From: Streptococcus pantholopis
GTDB taxonomy: Bacteria; Bacillota; Bacilli; Lactobacillales; Streptococcaceae
Reading direction: 5' to 3'
DNA: 64,000 nucleotides
Assembly (NCBI RefSeq): GCF_001642085.1
Contig: NZ_CP014699.1
Location: forward strand, 992,001 to 1,056,000
Numbering within the stretch: the stretch's first letter is position 1; the number at the start of each line of letters is the position of its first letter. Positions 1 to 8,815 of the stretch are shown here, piece after piece. A program made the translations under genes and the position numbers. The notes under the pieces were generated by a model. The model did not search any database. It worked only from the letters and a program-made list of their open reading frames with translations, and had not been told where the DNA came from.

Positions 1-1254
1 TTTGATAAATTTATTGACCTCAACAAAACTGTTACCGGATCCGGCAGCAATCCGGCGGCGGCGGCTGGGATTTAAAAGTTCCGGATTTTCTCTTTCTTGT
101 GGGGTCATTGATGATACGATTGCACGTTTCCTAGCAATCTGCTGCTCATCGACTTTGACATTGGCTAAAGCTGGGTTGCTGGCTACGCCTGGCAGCATTT
201 TGAGCAGATCTTCCATGGGTCCCATATTCTGAACTTGGTCCAGCTGATCGATGAAATCATTGAAATCAAAGGTGTTTTCGCGCATTTTTTCAGCCAGTTC
301 TAATGATTTCTGTTCATCGTATTCCTGACTGGCTTTCTCAATGAGGGTAAGGAGGTCTCCCATCCCTAAAATTCTGCTGGCCATACGGTCTGGATGGAAG
401 GTTTCAATATCCGTAATTTTTTCACCGGTACCGGTAAATTTAATCGGCTGGCCGGTAATTTCACGCACAGAGAGTGCAGCCCCTCCTCGAGTATCTCCGT
501 CAATTTTAGTCAGAATAACACCGGTGATATCCAGCTGCTTATTGAATTCATCAGCGACATTGGCTGCTTCCTGACCGATCATGCTGTCTACAACGAGCAA
601 AATCTCATTAGGATGGGCTAATGCTTTGACATCGCGGAGTTCTTCCATCAGCTTTTCATCGATTTGAAGCCGGCCGGCTGTATCAATTAAAACATAATCA
701 TTGTGATTTTCTCTAGCTTGAGCCAGACCTTGGCTGACAATCTCTACCGCTGACTGTTTTGTCCCCATATCAAAAACAGGGACATCTATCTGAGCACCGA
801 TTGTTTTTAGCTGATCAATGGCTGCAGGTCGGTAAATATCAGCAGCAATCAATAGGGGGCGGGCATTTTCTTCTTTAACGAGCTTGTTGGCTAATTTCCC
901 AGCAAAGGTTGTTTTACCGGCACCCTGAAGCCCTGCCATCATGATAACAGTCGGAATTTTAGGGGCTTTTTGAATAGCCGATGTTTCAGAACCGAGAATT
1001 GCAGTCAGTTCTTCGTTAACAATTTTGACAATTTGCTGCGTCGGATCAAGGGTATCAATGATTTCATGACCTACTGCCCGTTCGCGCACACGCTTAATAA
1101 ATGTTTTAACTACAGGAAGAGCAACATCGGCTTCAAGCAGAGCCAGACGGATTTCTTTGGTAACCTCCTGTACTTCTTTTTCTGATAATTTTTTCTTTCC
1201 GCGAATATTTTTAAAAACATTCTGCAGACGTTCTGTCAAACTTTCAAAAGCCAT
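1..1254 (-). CDS. ffh: Signal recognition particle GTPase Ffh, partial
   Basis: Ffh binds SRP RNA and the signal sequences of nascent membrane proteins and hands them to FtsY. The ATG at 1254 opens the frame MAFESLTERLQNVF. Residues 1 to about 95 form the helical N domain, and the P-loop GLQGAGKTT lies at residues 108-116 of the G domain. The frame is open for 418 codons to the left edge, so the end of the methionine-rich M domain and the stop codon are outside the window. It follows ylxM by about 50 bp, the usual streptococcal pairing. Identification is secure; only the C-terminus is missing. Confidence 0.96.
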   Translation of the reverse strand, partial: MAFESLTERLQNVFKNIRGKKKLSEKEVQEVTKEIRLALLEADVALPVVKTFIKRVRERAVGHEIIDTLDPTQQIVKIVNEELTAILGSETSAIQKAPKIPTVIMMAGLQGAGKTTFAGKLANKLVKEENARPLLIAADIYRPAAIDQLKTIGAQIDVPVFDMGTKQSAVEIVSQGLAQARENHNDYVLIDTAGRLQIDEKLMEELRDVKALAHPNEILLVVDSMIGQEAANVADEFNKQLDITGVILTKIDGDTRGGAALSVREITGQPIKFTGTGEKITDIETFHPDRMASRILGMGDLLTLIEKASQEYDEQKSLELAEKMRENTFDFNDFIDQLDQVQNMGPMEDLLKMLPGVASNPALANVKVDEQQIARKRAIVSSMTPQERENPELLNPSRRRRIAAGSGNSFVEVNKFIK

Positions 1255-1302
1255 TTTTTTCTTCTCCTTGTCTCACTGACGGTTTTGTTCTTAGATCGTA
1301 TC

Positions 1303-1635
1303 TTATGATTGGTTGTCAATACTTGATAGAATGGAAATTTTTTCTTGAAGAAAGGCATCATCAGGATACCTTTCCTGTATTTCGGTAAAAATTTCGTCAC
1401 GTACAATATAATCAGAGTACATATGCAGCTTCATCTCATAATCCTCCAGAATTTTTTCTGTACGCTTGATATTATCATAAACTGCCTGTCGGCTGACCTT
1501 AAATTCTTCTGCAATTTCAGCTAAACTGTAGTCATCAGCATAGTAAAGTTCGATATAGTGCATTTGTTTATCGGTCAGCAGGGCCGCATAAAATTCAAAA
1601 AGAGCGTTCATACGATTCGTTTTTTCAATTTCCAT
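1303..1635 (-). CDS. ylxM: YlxM/p13-like UPF0122 DNA-binding protein
   Basis: A small helix-turn-helix protein of 110 residues, of the family encoded next to ffh in firmicutes. The HTH is visible at about residues 35-55 ([20 protein letters not shown]), followed by an acidic, probably helical C-terminus. The family is proposed to modulate SRP; its molecular function is not settled. It is co-directional with ffh and probably the first gene of a two-gene operon with a promoter just upstream. Length is normal for the family. Confidence 0.9.
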   Translation of the reverse strand: MEIEKTNRMNALFEFYAALLTDKQMHYIELYYADDYSLAEIAEEFKVSRQAVYDNIKRTEKILEDYEMKLHMYSDYIVRDEIFTEIQERYPDDAFLQEKISILSSIDNQS

Positions 1636-1642
1636 AAGGCCT

Positions 1643-1648
1643 ATTATA
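1643..1648 (-). promoter_or_regulatory. -10 box for ylxM-ffh
   Basis: A perfect TATAAT on the minus strand 8 bases before the ylxM ATG. The -35 region is poor. The leader would be almost absent. Confidence 0.5.
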
Positions 1649-1725
1649 CCAAAAAAGCAGCTGTTTTAACAGTCTATTTCCCAGACTGCTGAGCAAAGCT
1701 GCAATTTTTCAAAAATAGCGTTTAT

Positions 1726-1755
1726 TTGTAAAAAGCACATCTTTTTCGATATAAT
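1726..1755 (+). promoter_or_regulatory. Promoter of the esterase gene
   Basis: TTGTAA at 1726-1731, an 18-base spacer and TATAAT at 1750-1755, 37 bases before the esterase ATG. It is divergent from the ylxM promoter, so the roughly 150-bp gap holds both. Confidence 0.6.
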
Positions 1756-1791
1756 AGTACAAGAAACTCAATGTGAGAGGTTAACTCTTTT

Positions 1792-2559
1792 ATGATTCAA
1801 TACCATGATATGCTGTTTACAGAAGTTGGAAAAAATCGCCGCCTTCACGTGTATTTACCGGATGACTATTATGAAAGCGGCGAATCTTATCCGGTTATGT
1901 ATTTTTTTGATGGCCACAATCTCTTTTTTGACCAAGCAGCTACTTACGGGAAATCCTGGGGAATGTACAGCTTTATGCAATCTTTTGAAAAGCCCATGAT
2001 TATTGTTGGGTTGGAATGCGGGCATGAAGGCAATGAGCGCTTATCCGAATATTCCCCTTATGATATAAAATCACCTTATTTCGGCCAGTTTAAGGGACTC
2101 GGCTATCAGACCATGCAGTGGATTGTAGAGGAAGTCAAGCCCTTTATTGACGCTACTTATTCGACCTATCCCTTTCGTGAGGCTACAGCTATTGGCGGTT
2201 CCTCAATGGGCGGCCTGATGGCTTTGTATGCTGCTGGTCAGTATAACCATATCTTTTCCAAAGCCGCTTGTGTCTCATCGGCTATTCAGCTCTGCCTGCC
2301 TCAGATTACAAAGGATTTGTCTCAATCAGCCATTGACAGCAACACGCGTATTTTTCTCTCCTGGGGGACTGAAGAAAGTTCTCAGGATTCCGACAACAGC
2401 TGGCAGACTGCTACGGCAAAGGCTAATAAACAAGCGGCCCGTTATTTTGAAAACAGCCAGGCCGCTGTTACTCTTTACTGTCAGGAGGGAGGCCGGCATT
2501 CTGAAGTGGATTGGGAGAAGCAGGTGCCACTTTTTATGGACTTTCTTTGGCTGCACTAA
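1792..2559 (+). CDS. Esterase-family alpha/beta hydrolase (esterase D type)
   Basis: 255 residues, cytoplasmic by lack of a signal peptide. The nucleophile elbow GGSSMGGLMALYAAG is at about residues 135-149, with Ser in G-S-S-M-G as the likely nucleophile. The motif VMYFFDGHNLFF near residue 40 is the oxyanion-side strand typical of the putative esterase family. An Asp in the SWGTEESS region and His in GGRHSEVDW near residue 238 could complete the triad. The substrate cannot be told from sequence. The stop overlaps the last bases of the convergent GntR gene by 4 bp. Confidence 0.85.
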   Translation: MIQYHDMLFTEVGKNRRLHVYLPDDYYESGESYPVMYFFDGHNLFFDQAATYGKSWGMYSFMQSFEKPMIIVGLECGHEGNERLSEYSPYDIKSPYFGQFKGLGYQTMQWIVEEVKPFIDATYSTYPFREATAIGGSSMGGLMALYAAGQYNHIFSKAACVSSAIQLCLPQITKDLSQSAIDSNTRIFLSWGTEESSQDSDNSWQTATAKANKQAARYFENSQAAVTLYCQEGGRHSEVDWEKQVPLFMDFLWLH

Positions 2560-3257
2560 TTATTTTCCAGATAAAATTCAAAACGGTCGCCAACATACTC
2601 ACTGCGCACAAACTCAAACGGTGTACCGTCAGTGAAATAAGAAACCTGAGTTAGAGCTAAGATGGCATGACCTTTTAAAATACTAAGATAATTGGCTACT
2701 CGCTCATTGGCTGTTTTAGCATAGATTGTCTGTTGGCTTTTTCCGATTTCATGACCATGATCCTGCAAAGTCTGAAAAAAATGTTCTGTTACTGCTGTAC
2801 GTTCGAAATGCCGGATCAGCTTTTCCGGAATAGCGGCTACTTCAAAAACAAGCGGCACTTTGTCTGCAAAACGGACACGCTCCATGCGAATGACGTATTC
2901 TGATGGTTTCAGCTGAAGCTGCTGAATTTCGGTTTCTGTAGCTAATTGCTTTTGATAGGAAATCAGTTTGCTTGAGGGAATCTTGCCTTGGGAGCGGACA
3001 ATTTCAGTAAAACTGGTTGTCCCCCTCATTTTTTCCTGAACACGGTGACTGGCAATATAGGTGCCGCTTCCAACCCGACGTTCCAGAAGCCCCTCATCAA
3101 CAAGGAGTGTAATAGCCTGCCGCAGTGTCATTCGGCTTACCTGAAAATGATCTGCCAGATCCCGTTCGCTGGGCAAGCGTTCCCCGATTTTCCAAACACC
3201 GCGGTCAATATCTTTTTTGATTGCATCGTGAATTTTTATATAAGCCGGAATCATCAT
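2556..3257 (-). CDS. GntR-family (HutC/UTRA) transcriptional regulator
   Basis: 233 residues. The N-terminal winged helix (about residues 5-72) contains ERLPSERDLADHFQVSRMTL, diagnostic of GntR. The C-terminal part from about residue 95 is a UTRA effector-binding domain, which in this subfamily usually senses a small metabolite such as a sugar phosphate. Either of two adjacent Met codons could start it. It converges on the esterase gene and may control a neighbour, but no operator was identified. The effector is unknown. Confidence 0.88.
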   Translation of the reverse strand: MMIPAYIKIHDAIKKDIDRGVWKIGERLPSERDLADHFQVSRMTLRQAITLLVDEGLLERRVGSGTYIASHRVQEKMRGTTSFTEIVRSQGKIPSSKLISYQKQLATETEIQQLQLKPSEYVIRMERVRFADKVPLVFEVAAIPEKLIRHFERTAVTEHFFQTLQDHGHEIGKSQQTIYAKTANERVANYLSILKGHAILALTQVSYFTDGTPFEFVRSEYVGDRFEFYLENN

Positions 3258-3350
3258 CTACCTCGCTCGAAATAGTATAACTCATTTTACCATATTTTCT
3301 CTCTAAGAGTTCTTTTGGGGATTATGGGAAAAGGAGTTTAAGCCGTATAA

Positions 3351-3378
3351 AAAGTCTGGAACACAGCGTCCAGACTTT
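3351..3378. terminator. Bidirectional hairpin terminator
   Basis: AAAGTCTGGA and TCCAGACTTT form a 10-bp stem around an 8-base loop, with A/T tracts on both sides. It sits directly after the stop codon of the beta-helix gene and separates it from the GntR gene downstream. Confidence 0.8.
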
Positions 3379-3381
3379 TTT

Positions 3382-4851
3382 TTAATTTATCGTATTTCCT
3401 GAAACAACTTCATTGGAATCCTCCGAAAAATGGACAGGACTGAAATTCCTTTCCGTTTGACTTTCTTTATAACGATTAACAATACTGGAAGTAAAAGTAT
3501 TATAGGTTACTGAAATATAACCTGTATCTGATGAATGCTGACCGATTGTTGCACTGTAAGCAATAATATTGCCGTTTTCATCTGTATAGGGAAGAAACGA
3601 ATTGTTAGTGACAGTAATATTGTGGCAGTACTGCTTAATCTGATTGTAGGTGCCATAATTAGGATCGATATTCTGAATAAGTCCGGCGTCCCAAGTTCCC
3701 CTGTTGTCTGCGGCATCGAATTGAATCGCTTCAGCGTAGTAATCATGAGAATCAGCTCCCTCTGGGATGCTGGTGACACTAGTCAGTTCAGGAGCATAGC
3801 CGACAAAGCGGTTGCTGGCAAAGACAGAGTTTTGCAGTCCGCCCAAATCAAAGACATGGCTTCCTTTTTTATGTACCATAGTAAAGGTATTGTTGTATAT
3901 ATTCCAATTATCGCCATGGTCTGCCATAATCATAAAATGAGCCCCTGCCGAAAGGTTGCTGGCACTGACCTCAATTCTGGTCATTGTGAAGTTTCGGACG
4001 CCATCAGAAGCTCCTGTACCGGTGGCAAAACCGAACCAATATGCTGTTCCTTCTACCTTTAACCGTGTGCTGTTCCCCCTGAGGGTTGTATCTGAAGCTA
4101 AAGTGATATAGTCTTCTGTAGGGTTGTCGCTGCCGATTAAAAATTCTCCTTTAGGCAAATTAAGTACAGTTCCGGGATTTTCTGCAGCAAAGGCAAAAGC
4201 CTCGCGCAGGATATCATTGTTTTGTGCAGCAGTATTAGCGGCATCCAAGGGAACCTGATAGACATCGCTTAAAGCTGACTCAGGGATATTGCTGAATGTT
4301 TCCCCGTTATCTAAAGAAATATCGTACTTATAGCCGCCTTCTGCATTGGAATAATTTGGTGCAACATTATCAATTGTGGCAGCCTGGCCTCGATAAGCTG
4401 CTAAATCCTGACCGTCCAGATCGCTTTGAGCATCTCTGGCAATTTGAACAAGATTACCCTTGGCATAATAGGGATCGGCTACTTCTACTAGGTTTTTTTC
4501 ATCAACGTCTTCGATTTTTGAACCGTCTTTGAAATTGACCTGATAAGTATAAGTGACGTTTTTTTCGTCATCTTCTTTAGAATGTATTTTTTTTATGCTG
4601 CCTATCCAATTGTGGTAATGAGCTAAATCTTGACCTTTGCTTGTCTTATCAGCGGTTGAAGAAATCTGGATCTCCTGTCCCTGCTGGAAAACAGCCTGAT
4701 TTCTTTCTTTGAAAAACATAATATACAGCACCGAGAAACTTCCGGTTGCTGCAAATAAAAGCAAAATCGACATCAAGAAAACCCCTAGGGCAATTAACTC
4801 ACGCTTTCGAAAGAGTCCCTTCTTTTTTCGCCGTCTTCTGTCCATACTCAC
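3382..4851 (-). CDS. Membrane-anchored parallel beta-helix (pectate-lyase-fold) protein
   Basis: 489 residues. A very basic N-terminus (RRRRKKK) precedes one membrane segment at about residues 19-43, so the rest is predicted outside the cell. Residues about 73-180 hold two copies of a module of roughly 55 residues, each opening GQDLA-Y and resembling SH3-like wall-binding repeats. The C-terminal region (about 200-489) has the N-N-F/N-T-F ladder of right-handed parallel beta-helices (NIYNNTFTMV, NITVTNNSF, VTYNTFTSS). That fold is typical of polysaccharide lyases and hydrolases, but no catalytic set can be named. It is monocistronic, with a terminator directly after its stop. Glycan binding or processing at the cell surface is inference. 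Confidence 0.7.
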   Translation of the reverse strand: MSMDRRRRKKKGLFRKRELIALGVFLMSILLLFAATGSFSVLYIMFFKERNQAVFQQGQEIQISSTADKTSKGQDLAHYHNWIGSIKKIHSKEDDEKNVTYTYQVNFKDGSKIEDVDEKNLVEVADPYYAKGNLVQIARDAQSDLDGQDLAAYRGQAATIDNVAPNYSNAEGGYKYDISLDNGETFSNIPESALSDVYQVPLDAANTAAQNNDILREAFAFAAENPGTVLNLPKGEFLIGSDNPTEDYITLASDTTLRGNSTRLKVEGTAYWFGFATGTGASDGVRNFTMTRIEVSASNLSAGAHFMIMADHGDNWNIYNNTFTMVHKKGSHVFDLGGLQNSVFASNRFVGYAPELTSVTSIPEGADSHDYYAEAIQFDAADNRGTWDAGLIQNIDPNYGTYNQIKQYCHNITVTNNSFLPYTDENGNIIAYSATIGQHSSDTGYISVTYNTFTSSIVNRYKESQTERNFSPVHFSEDSNEVVSGNTIN

Positions 4852-5001
4852 CCCAATATTTTAGTACTACAGTATTTTATTTTATCATATTGCGCGATTT
4901 TTGCCAAAAGGATTAGTCAAAAAAATTGCAGATTCTGTCTGCTGCTGATTCTAAAAAGGCAAAAGCTGTTGAATCCTAATGCCAAACCCAATATTTTATG
5001 C

Positions 5002-5007
5002 TACAAT
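5002..5007 (+). promoter_or_regulatory. Extended -10 promoter of guaA
   Basis: TGCTACAAT, an extended -10 with TG one base upstream, lies about 50 bases before the guaA ATG. The -35 is weak. I saw no purine riboswitch in the short leader. Confidence 0.55.
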
Positions 5008-5055
5008 AGAGAAGATCCTGTCAGCTGTGACTGATATGAAAAAGAAAGGGAAACA

Positions 5056-6621
5056 ATGACTGATAATTCGAGTTTACTCAGTGAAGTTGAGAAAATTATT
5101 GTACTTGATTACGGCAGCCAGTATAACCAGCTAATTGCCCGGCGTATTCGTGAGTTAGGTGTTTTTTCTGAATTAAAAAGCCATAAAATCACTGCTGACG
5201 AGGTGCGGGCGCTTAATCCGATCGGAATAGTCCTTTCCGGCGGACCAAATTCTGTTTATGCTGACGATGCTTTTGATATTGATCCGGCTATCTTGGAATT
5301 AGGTATTCCTATTTTAGGAATTTGTTACGGTATGCAGCTTTTAACTGAAAAACTTGGAGGGAAAGTTGTTCCGGCAGATTTGACAGGCAGCAGGGAGTAT
5401 GGCCAGTCACAATTACGTTTGATGGATGAATCCCTTCTGTTTTCAGATACGCCGCAGGAGCAAACAGTACTGATGAGCCATGGTGATGCAGTTACAAAAC
5501 TCCCGCAGGGGTTTCATTTAGTCGGTGAATCAAACGACTGCCCTTATGCTGCTATTGAAAATCCCGATAAACAGATCTACGGTATCCAATTCCATCCGGA
5601 AGTTCGCCATTCTGAATACGGTCAAACGATTTTGAAAAATTTTGCTCTGAATATCTGTCAGGCAAAAGCAAACTGGTCTATGACCAATTTTATTGATATG
5701 GAAATTGCCCGGATTCGTGAACAAGTCGGCAGCCAAAAAGTTTTGCTGGGACTTTCGGGCGGGGTGGATTCATCAGTCGTTGGCGTGCTTCTGCAAAAAG
5801 CAATCGGTGACCAGCTGACTTGCATTTTTGTTGATCACGGCCTTCTTCGTAAAGATGAAGGCGACCAAGTCATGTCTATGCTAGGCGGCAGGTTCGGTCT
5901 CAATATTATTCGGGTGAATGCTGCTGATCGTTTCTTAAATCTTTTGGCAGGCATTTCCGATCCTGAACAAAAACGAAAGATTATCGGCAATGAGTTTGTC
6001 TATGTTTTTGATGATGAAGCCAGTAAGCTTAAAGATGTCCGTTTCTTAGCGCAGGGAACTCTCTACACTGATGTCATCGAATCAGGAACCGATACAGCTC
6101 AAACCATAAAATCTCATCACAATGTCGGCGGCCTGCCAGAAGATATGCAGTTCGACTTAATCGAGCCCCTCAATACTCTTTTCAAAGATGAGGTGCGTGC
6201 CCTCGGTACGGCCCTTGGCATGCCCGATGATATTGTCTGGAGACAGCCATTCCCAGGACCTGGCTTAGCTATTCGAATTATTGGTGAAGTGACCGAGACA
6301 AAACTGGAAACGGTTCGGGAATCAGATGCAATCCTGCGGGAAGAAATTGCTGCAGCAGGCTTGGACCGTGAAGTCTGGCAGTATTTTACAGTCAATACCG
6401 GTGTTCAGTCCGTTGGTGTAATGGGAGACAGCCGCACCTATGATTATACTGTCGCTATCCGGGCCATTACATCTGTCGATGGCATGACGGCTGACTTTGC
6501 TAAAATCCCTTGGGAGATTTTGCAGAAAATTTCTGTCCGTATTGTCAATGAGGTCAGCCATGTTAACCGTGTTGTTTACGACATTACCAGCAAACCGCCG
6601 GCAACTGTCGAGTGGGAATAA
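5056..6621 (+). CDS. guaA: GMP synthase (glutamine-hydrolysing)
   Basis: Converts XMP to GMP using ATP and glutamine, the last step of guanine nucleotide synthesis. 521 residues, the normal length. The N-terminal class I amidotransferase shows the nucleophile Cys in GICYGMQLL (about residue 94) and [11 protein letters not shown] with the catalytic His and Glu. The ATP-pyrophosphatase P-loop [10 protein letters not shown] is at about residue 233, and the C-terminal dimerisation domain ends in the conserved [15 protein letters not shown] before the ATG is the ribosome site. It is transcribed alone. Confidence 0.97.
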   Translation: MTDNSSLLSEVEKIIVLDYGSQYNQLIARRIRELGVFSELKSHKITADEVRALNPIGIVLSGGPNSVYADDAFDIDPAILELGIPILGICYGMQLLTEKLGGKVVPADLTGSREYGQSQLRLMDESLLFSDTPQEQTVLMSHGDAVTKLPQGFHLVGESNDCPYAAIENPDKQIYGIQFHPEVRHSEYGQTILKNFALNICQAKANWSMTNFIDMEIARIREQVGSQKVLLGLSGGVDSSVVGVLLQKAIGDQLTCIFVDHGLLRKDEGDQVMSMLGGRFGLNIIRVNAADRFLNLLAGISDPEQKRKIIGNEFVYVFDDEASKLKDVRFLAQGTLYTDVIESGTDTAQTIKSHHNVGGLPEDMQFDLIEPLNTLFKDEVRALGTALGMPDDIVWRQPFPGPGLAIRIIGEVTETKLETVRESDAILREEIAAAGLDREVWQYFTVNTGVQSVGVMGDSRTYDYTVAIRAITSVDGMTADFAKIPWEILQKISVRIVNEVSHVNRVVYDITSKPPATVEWE

Positions 6622-6642
6622 AAACATTTTGCATATAAAACG

Positions 6643-6668
6643 TACCCCTGTCGCATGCGAGAGGGGTA
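6643..6668. terminator. Terminator between guaA and the convergent NRAMP gene
   Basis: TACCCCT (6643-6649) pairs with AGGGGTA (6662-6668) around an inner palindrome TCGCATGCGA. It is followed by a moderately T-rich stretch and lies between two convergent stop codons, so it probably serves both strands. Confidence 0.75.
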
Positions 6669-6688
6669 TATTTGATTTTACCTTGCCA

Positions 6689-7948
6689 CTAAACTTTACC
6701 AGTAGCAATGGCGTAAAGGAAGAAAAGGGCAAAACCGAAAAGATAAATCAGACCGGCAATAGACAGGGCTTTAAGCCAGCCTTTAACTTCATGTTCGGTA
6801 TTATTTACAAGTGAATAGTTCAAATAAGCAAAGATTGGTGTTGTTAAGAAGGATGCAATCATAGCAAACCGCAGCATGGTAGCTACATTACCAGCAAATA
6901 AGTAAACGATTATAATACCAATAACTGCCGTTAAGGTCATCCAAACATAGAGCGACTTTTGTGAAGCTTCCTTTTTATTTAAGAGCAAGCGAAGCGATTC
7001 ATTATTGGCACGTGAGTAACCGTCAATAACAGTAATGACAGTACCGAAAATACATAGAAAAGCAATAAAGGTAATCAAGAACCGCGACCAGTCACCAAGG
7101 ACAGAGGCATACATATTGACAAACTGGGCAATATATTCTGCACTGGCACTTTTTACTTCTTCTCCCGATCCAAACTGAATAAGAGCTCCTAATGCTAGAA
7201 AAATAAAGGCCAAAACAGCTGTTCCGATATAACCGATATTAAAGTCGAAAATACCGTCCAAATAGGACATTTTAACCGTTTTGCGCTTTTCTGCAGACCA
7301 CATCGAATTGATGGCTGAAATTTCAATCGGTGCTGGCATCCAGCCCATCAGAGAAACGATAAAGGGCAGGGCAGCCATTTGCCAAGGAGACGGTGCTACA
7401 AAGCCCGGTGCGTATTCACGGTGTCTGAACAAAGCTATGACAACTGCCAGAACTGTTGCAATAGTCAAAGCAGTCATTACCCATTTGGCTAGTCGATCCA
7501 GAAATTGGTAACCGCCGATTAAGAGCATGCTCCAGATAATCACAATGATAGCAGTTGTCAGCTGTGCAATCGATAGGCCAAAGCCATCGGGAAAGATATT
7601 AAAGAGGATAGCTGCTGCTAAAATCCCTACCGCTGCAGTATTGACAAGAGCTGAGAAAATGTTCATGACAAAGAAAACCCAAAGGTAAATCTTGCCTTTT
7701 TCTTTATAGCCTTCTATCAAACTTTTGTCGTTCTGTAAAGTATACTGACTGCCGAAACGGAAAAAAGGATACTTAAACAGATTAATTAAGAGAATGATGA
7801 TAGCCAGCTGCCAGCCATAGATAGCCCCAGCCTGTGTTGAAGACACAATATGTGAACCGCCGACAGCTGCAGAAGCCAGCAGAATTCCCGGCCCTACAGC
7901 TTGAAATTTGCTTTTCCAGGTTGAATGTTCTTCAGTGTGTTCGGTCAT
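6689..7948 (-). CDS. NRAMP-superfamily transporter lacking canonical metal-binding motifs
   Basis: 419 residues with about eleven hydrophobic segments. The overall NRAMP pattern is clear: GPGILLASAAV in TM1 and a TM6 region SLMGWMPAPIEIS. Canonical NRAMP proteins bind Mn2+ or Fe2+ through DPGN in TM1 and MPH in TM6. Here the aligned residues read G30-G31-S32-H33 and MPA. The substrate may therefore not be a divalent metal; the Bacillus YcsG-type branch is a comparison to make. It is transcribed alone from a promoter about 240 bp upstream with a palindrome at its start site. Membership of the superfamily is firm; calling it a manganese transporter would not be. Confidence 0.8.
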   Translation of the reverse strand: MTEHTEEHSTWKSKFQAVGPGILLASAAVGGSHIVSSTQAGAIYGWQLAIIILLINLFKYPFFRFGSQYTLQNDKSLIEGYKEKGKIYLWVFFVMNIFSALVNTAAVGILAAAILFNIFPDGFGLSIAQLTTAIIVIIWSMLLIGGYQFLDRLAKWVMTALTIATVLAVVIALFRHREYAPGFVAPSPWQMAALPFIVSLMGWMPAPIEISAINSMWSAEKRKTVKMSYLDGIFDFNIGYIGTAVLAFIFLALGALIQFGSGEEVKSASAEYIAQFVNMYASVLGDWSRFLITFIAFLCIFGTVITVIDGYSRANNESLRLLLNKKEASQKSLYVWMTLTAVIGIIIVYLFAGNVATMLRFAMIASFLTTPIFAYLNYSLVNNTEHEVKGWLKALSIAGLIYLFGFALFFLYAIATGKV

Positions 7949-8184
7949 AAAAAACTCCTTAAATTGAAATATAGAATGCTAAAAGTCCGAATAAACGGAG
8001 AAATGCTATCAACCCATTATCAGATTTTTAGCTTAAACAGATAAAAATAAAAGGACTCTGAAAGCGCAAAGAGGTTATAGTGCTATAGAAAGTGTCAAAC
8101 CAACTGTTTACTCAGCGCTTAAGTCGATGTTCAGTACAAAATGAAAACCCTTGAATTTTCAGATTATTCTGAAACATAGTTTTT
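7949..8184 (-). promoter_or_regulatory. Long 5' leader of the NRAMP-like gene
   Basis: About 230 nt lie between the promoter's predicted start site and the ATG. They include the palindrome at 8157-8174 and several short inverted repeats but no ORF of note. I do not recognise an M-box, yybP-ykoY or preQ1 riboswitch consensus in it. Confidence 0.35.
8157..8174. promoter_or_regulatory. Perfect palindrome, candidate operator
   Basis: TTTCAGA-TTAT-TCTGAAA, a perfect 7+7 inverted repeat. It would cover about +4 to +21 of the transcript from the promoter at 8185-8213, a standard repressor position. It could instead act as a 5' RNA hairpin. The regulator is unknown. Confidence 0.5.
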
Positions 8185-8213
8185 ATTTTAAGCTTTTAAG
8201 GACAGTTTGTCAA
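8185..8213 (-). promoter_or_regulatory. Sigma-A promoter of the NRAMP-like gene
   Basis: Minus strand: TTGACA (8208-8213), a spacer of exactly 17, TAAAAT (8185-8190). This is a near-consensus housekeeping promoter. No other minus-strand gene lies between it and the NRAMP-like ORF. Confidence 0.7.
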
Positions 8214-8267
8214 CCTGACATCGATATTTTTTTATTGAATGTCTTCTAACCTGAGCTGGGAGCGCTA

Positions 8268-8678
8268 TTACTTAGAAATCTTCACTGTTCCATCTTCATA
8301 GCCTGAATACATACTGCTTTTGGGACTGACATAAGTTGTCGTCTCTACTGAATTGTCATCAGCCGTTCCAATAGTAAGTATGCCTTCATTAAATAAGCAA
8401 AAGTAGGTCATCCCATCCTTTTCGAATTCTTCTTCTTCTGCGTCATAATGATAGCGGTTCTCAGTATCATCTTCATTTATGGTAAGCTGGCTGCCATCTA
8501 TTCTTATCCAGGACCCTGTATCTAACGAAGCTGTCATAGTGGACAGATCCTCGTCCACCAGATAGTAGGTTCCGTCTTTTGGCGTATGCAAATCAATCTG
8601 GGACTTTATAATACCAAAGAAAATAATTGCCGGAATAATAAGAAAAATAAGCCTGCGCTTTTTAAATTTGAATAGCAT
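8268..8678 (-). CDS. Small membrane-anchored hypothetical protein
   Basis: 136 residues. A basic N-terminus (KFKKRR) and one hydrophobic segment at about residues 8-24 are followed by an acidic, beta-rich domain with repeated D/E runs (EDDTENRYHYDAEEEEFEKDG). There is no lipobox cysteine, so it is probably anchored by its N-terminal helix with the domain outside. I recognise no family. It lies downstream of the DUF1002 gene on the same strand, separated by a hairpin terminator, so it is probably a separate unit. Confidence 0.6.
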   Translation of the reverse strand: MLFKFKKRRLIFLIIPAIIFFGIIKSQIDLHTPKDGTYYLVDEDLSTMTASLDTGSWIRIDGSQLTINEDDTENRYHYDAEEEEFEKDGMTYFCLFNEGILTIGTADDNSVETTTYVSPKSSMYSGYEDGTVKISK

Positions 8679-8731
8679 GACCTTCTCCTGACTTTAACTA
8701 TTTTAAATGAACTGCCTATCTCATATCAAAA

Positions 8732-8782
8732 CTCCCCTTATCGCTCTGGTGAAAGTTTTTTCACTGTTTGCTTTAAGGGGAG
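8732..8782 (-). terminator. Two-storey hairpin terminator after the DUF1002 gene
   Basis: Outer arms CTCCCCTTA (8732-8740) and TAAGGGGAG (8774-8782) form a 9-bp stem enclosing an inner GTGAAA/TTTCAC stem. On the minus strand the arm is followed by TTTTG. A close structural relative lies at 16647-16705. Confidence 0.7.
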
Positions 8783-8815
8783 CGGTTATTTTATGATAGT
8801 TCCTGCTTAGACGGT

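Noticed and set aside
7949..8184. Known riboswitch before the NRAMP-like gene
   Set aside because: I could not match M-box, yybP-ykoY or preQ1 consensus elements in the leader.
8186..8200. CiaR-type TTTAAG direct repeat at TTTAAGCTTTTAAG
   Set aside because: The spacing is two bases, not the five required by the CiaR motif.
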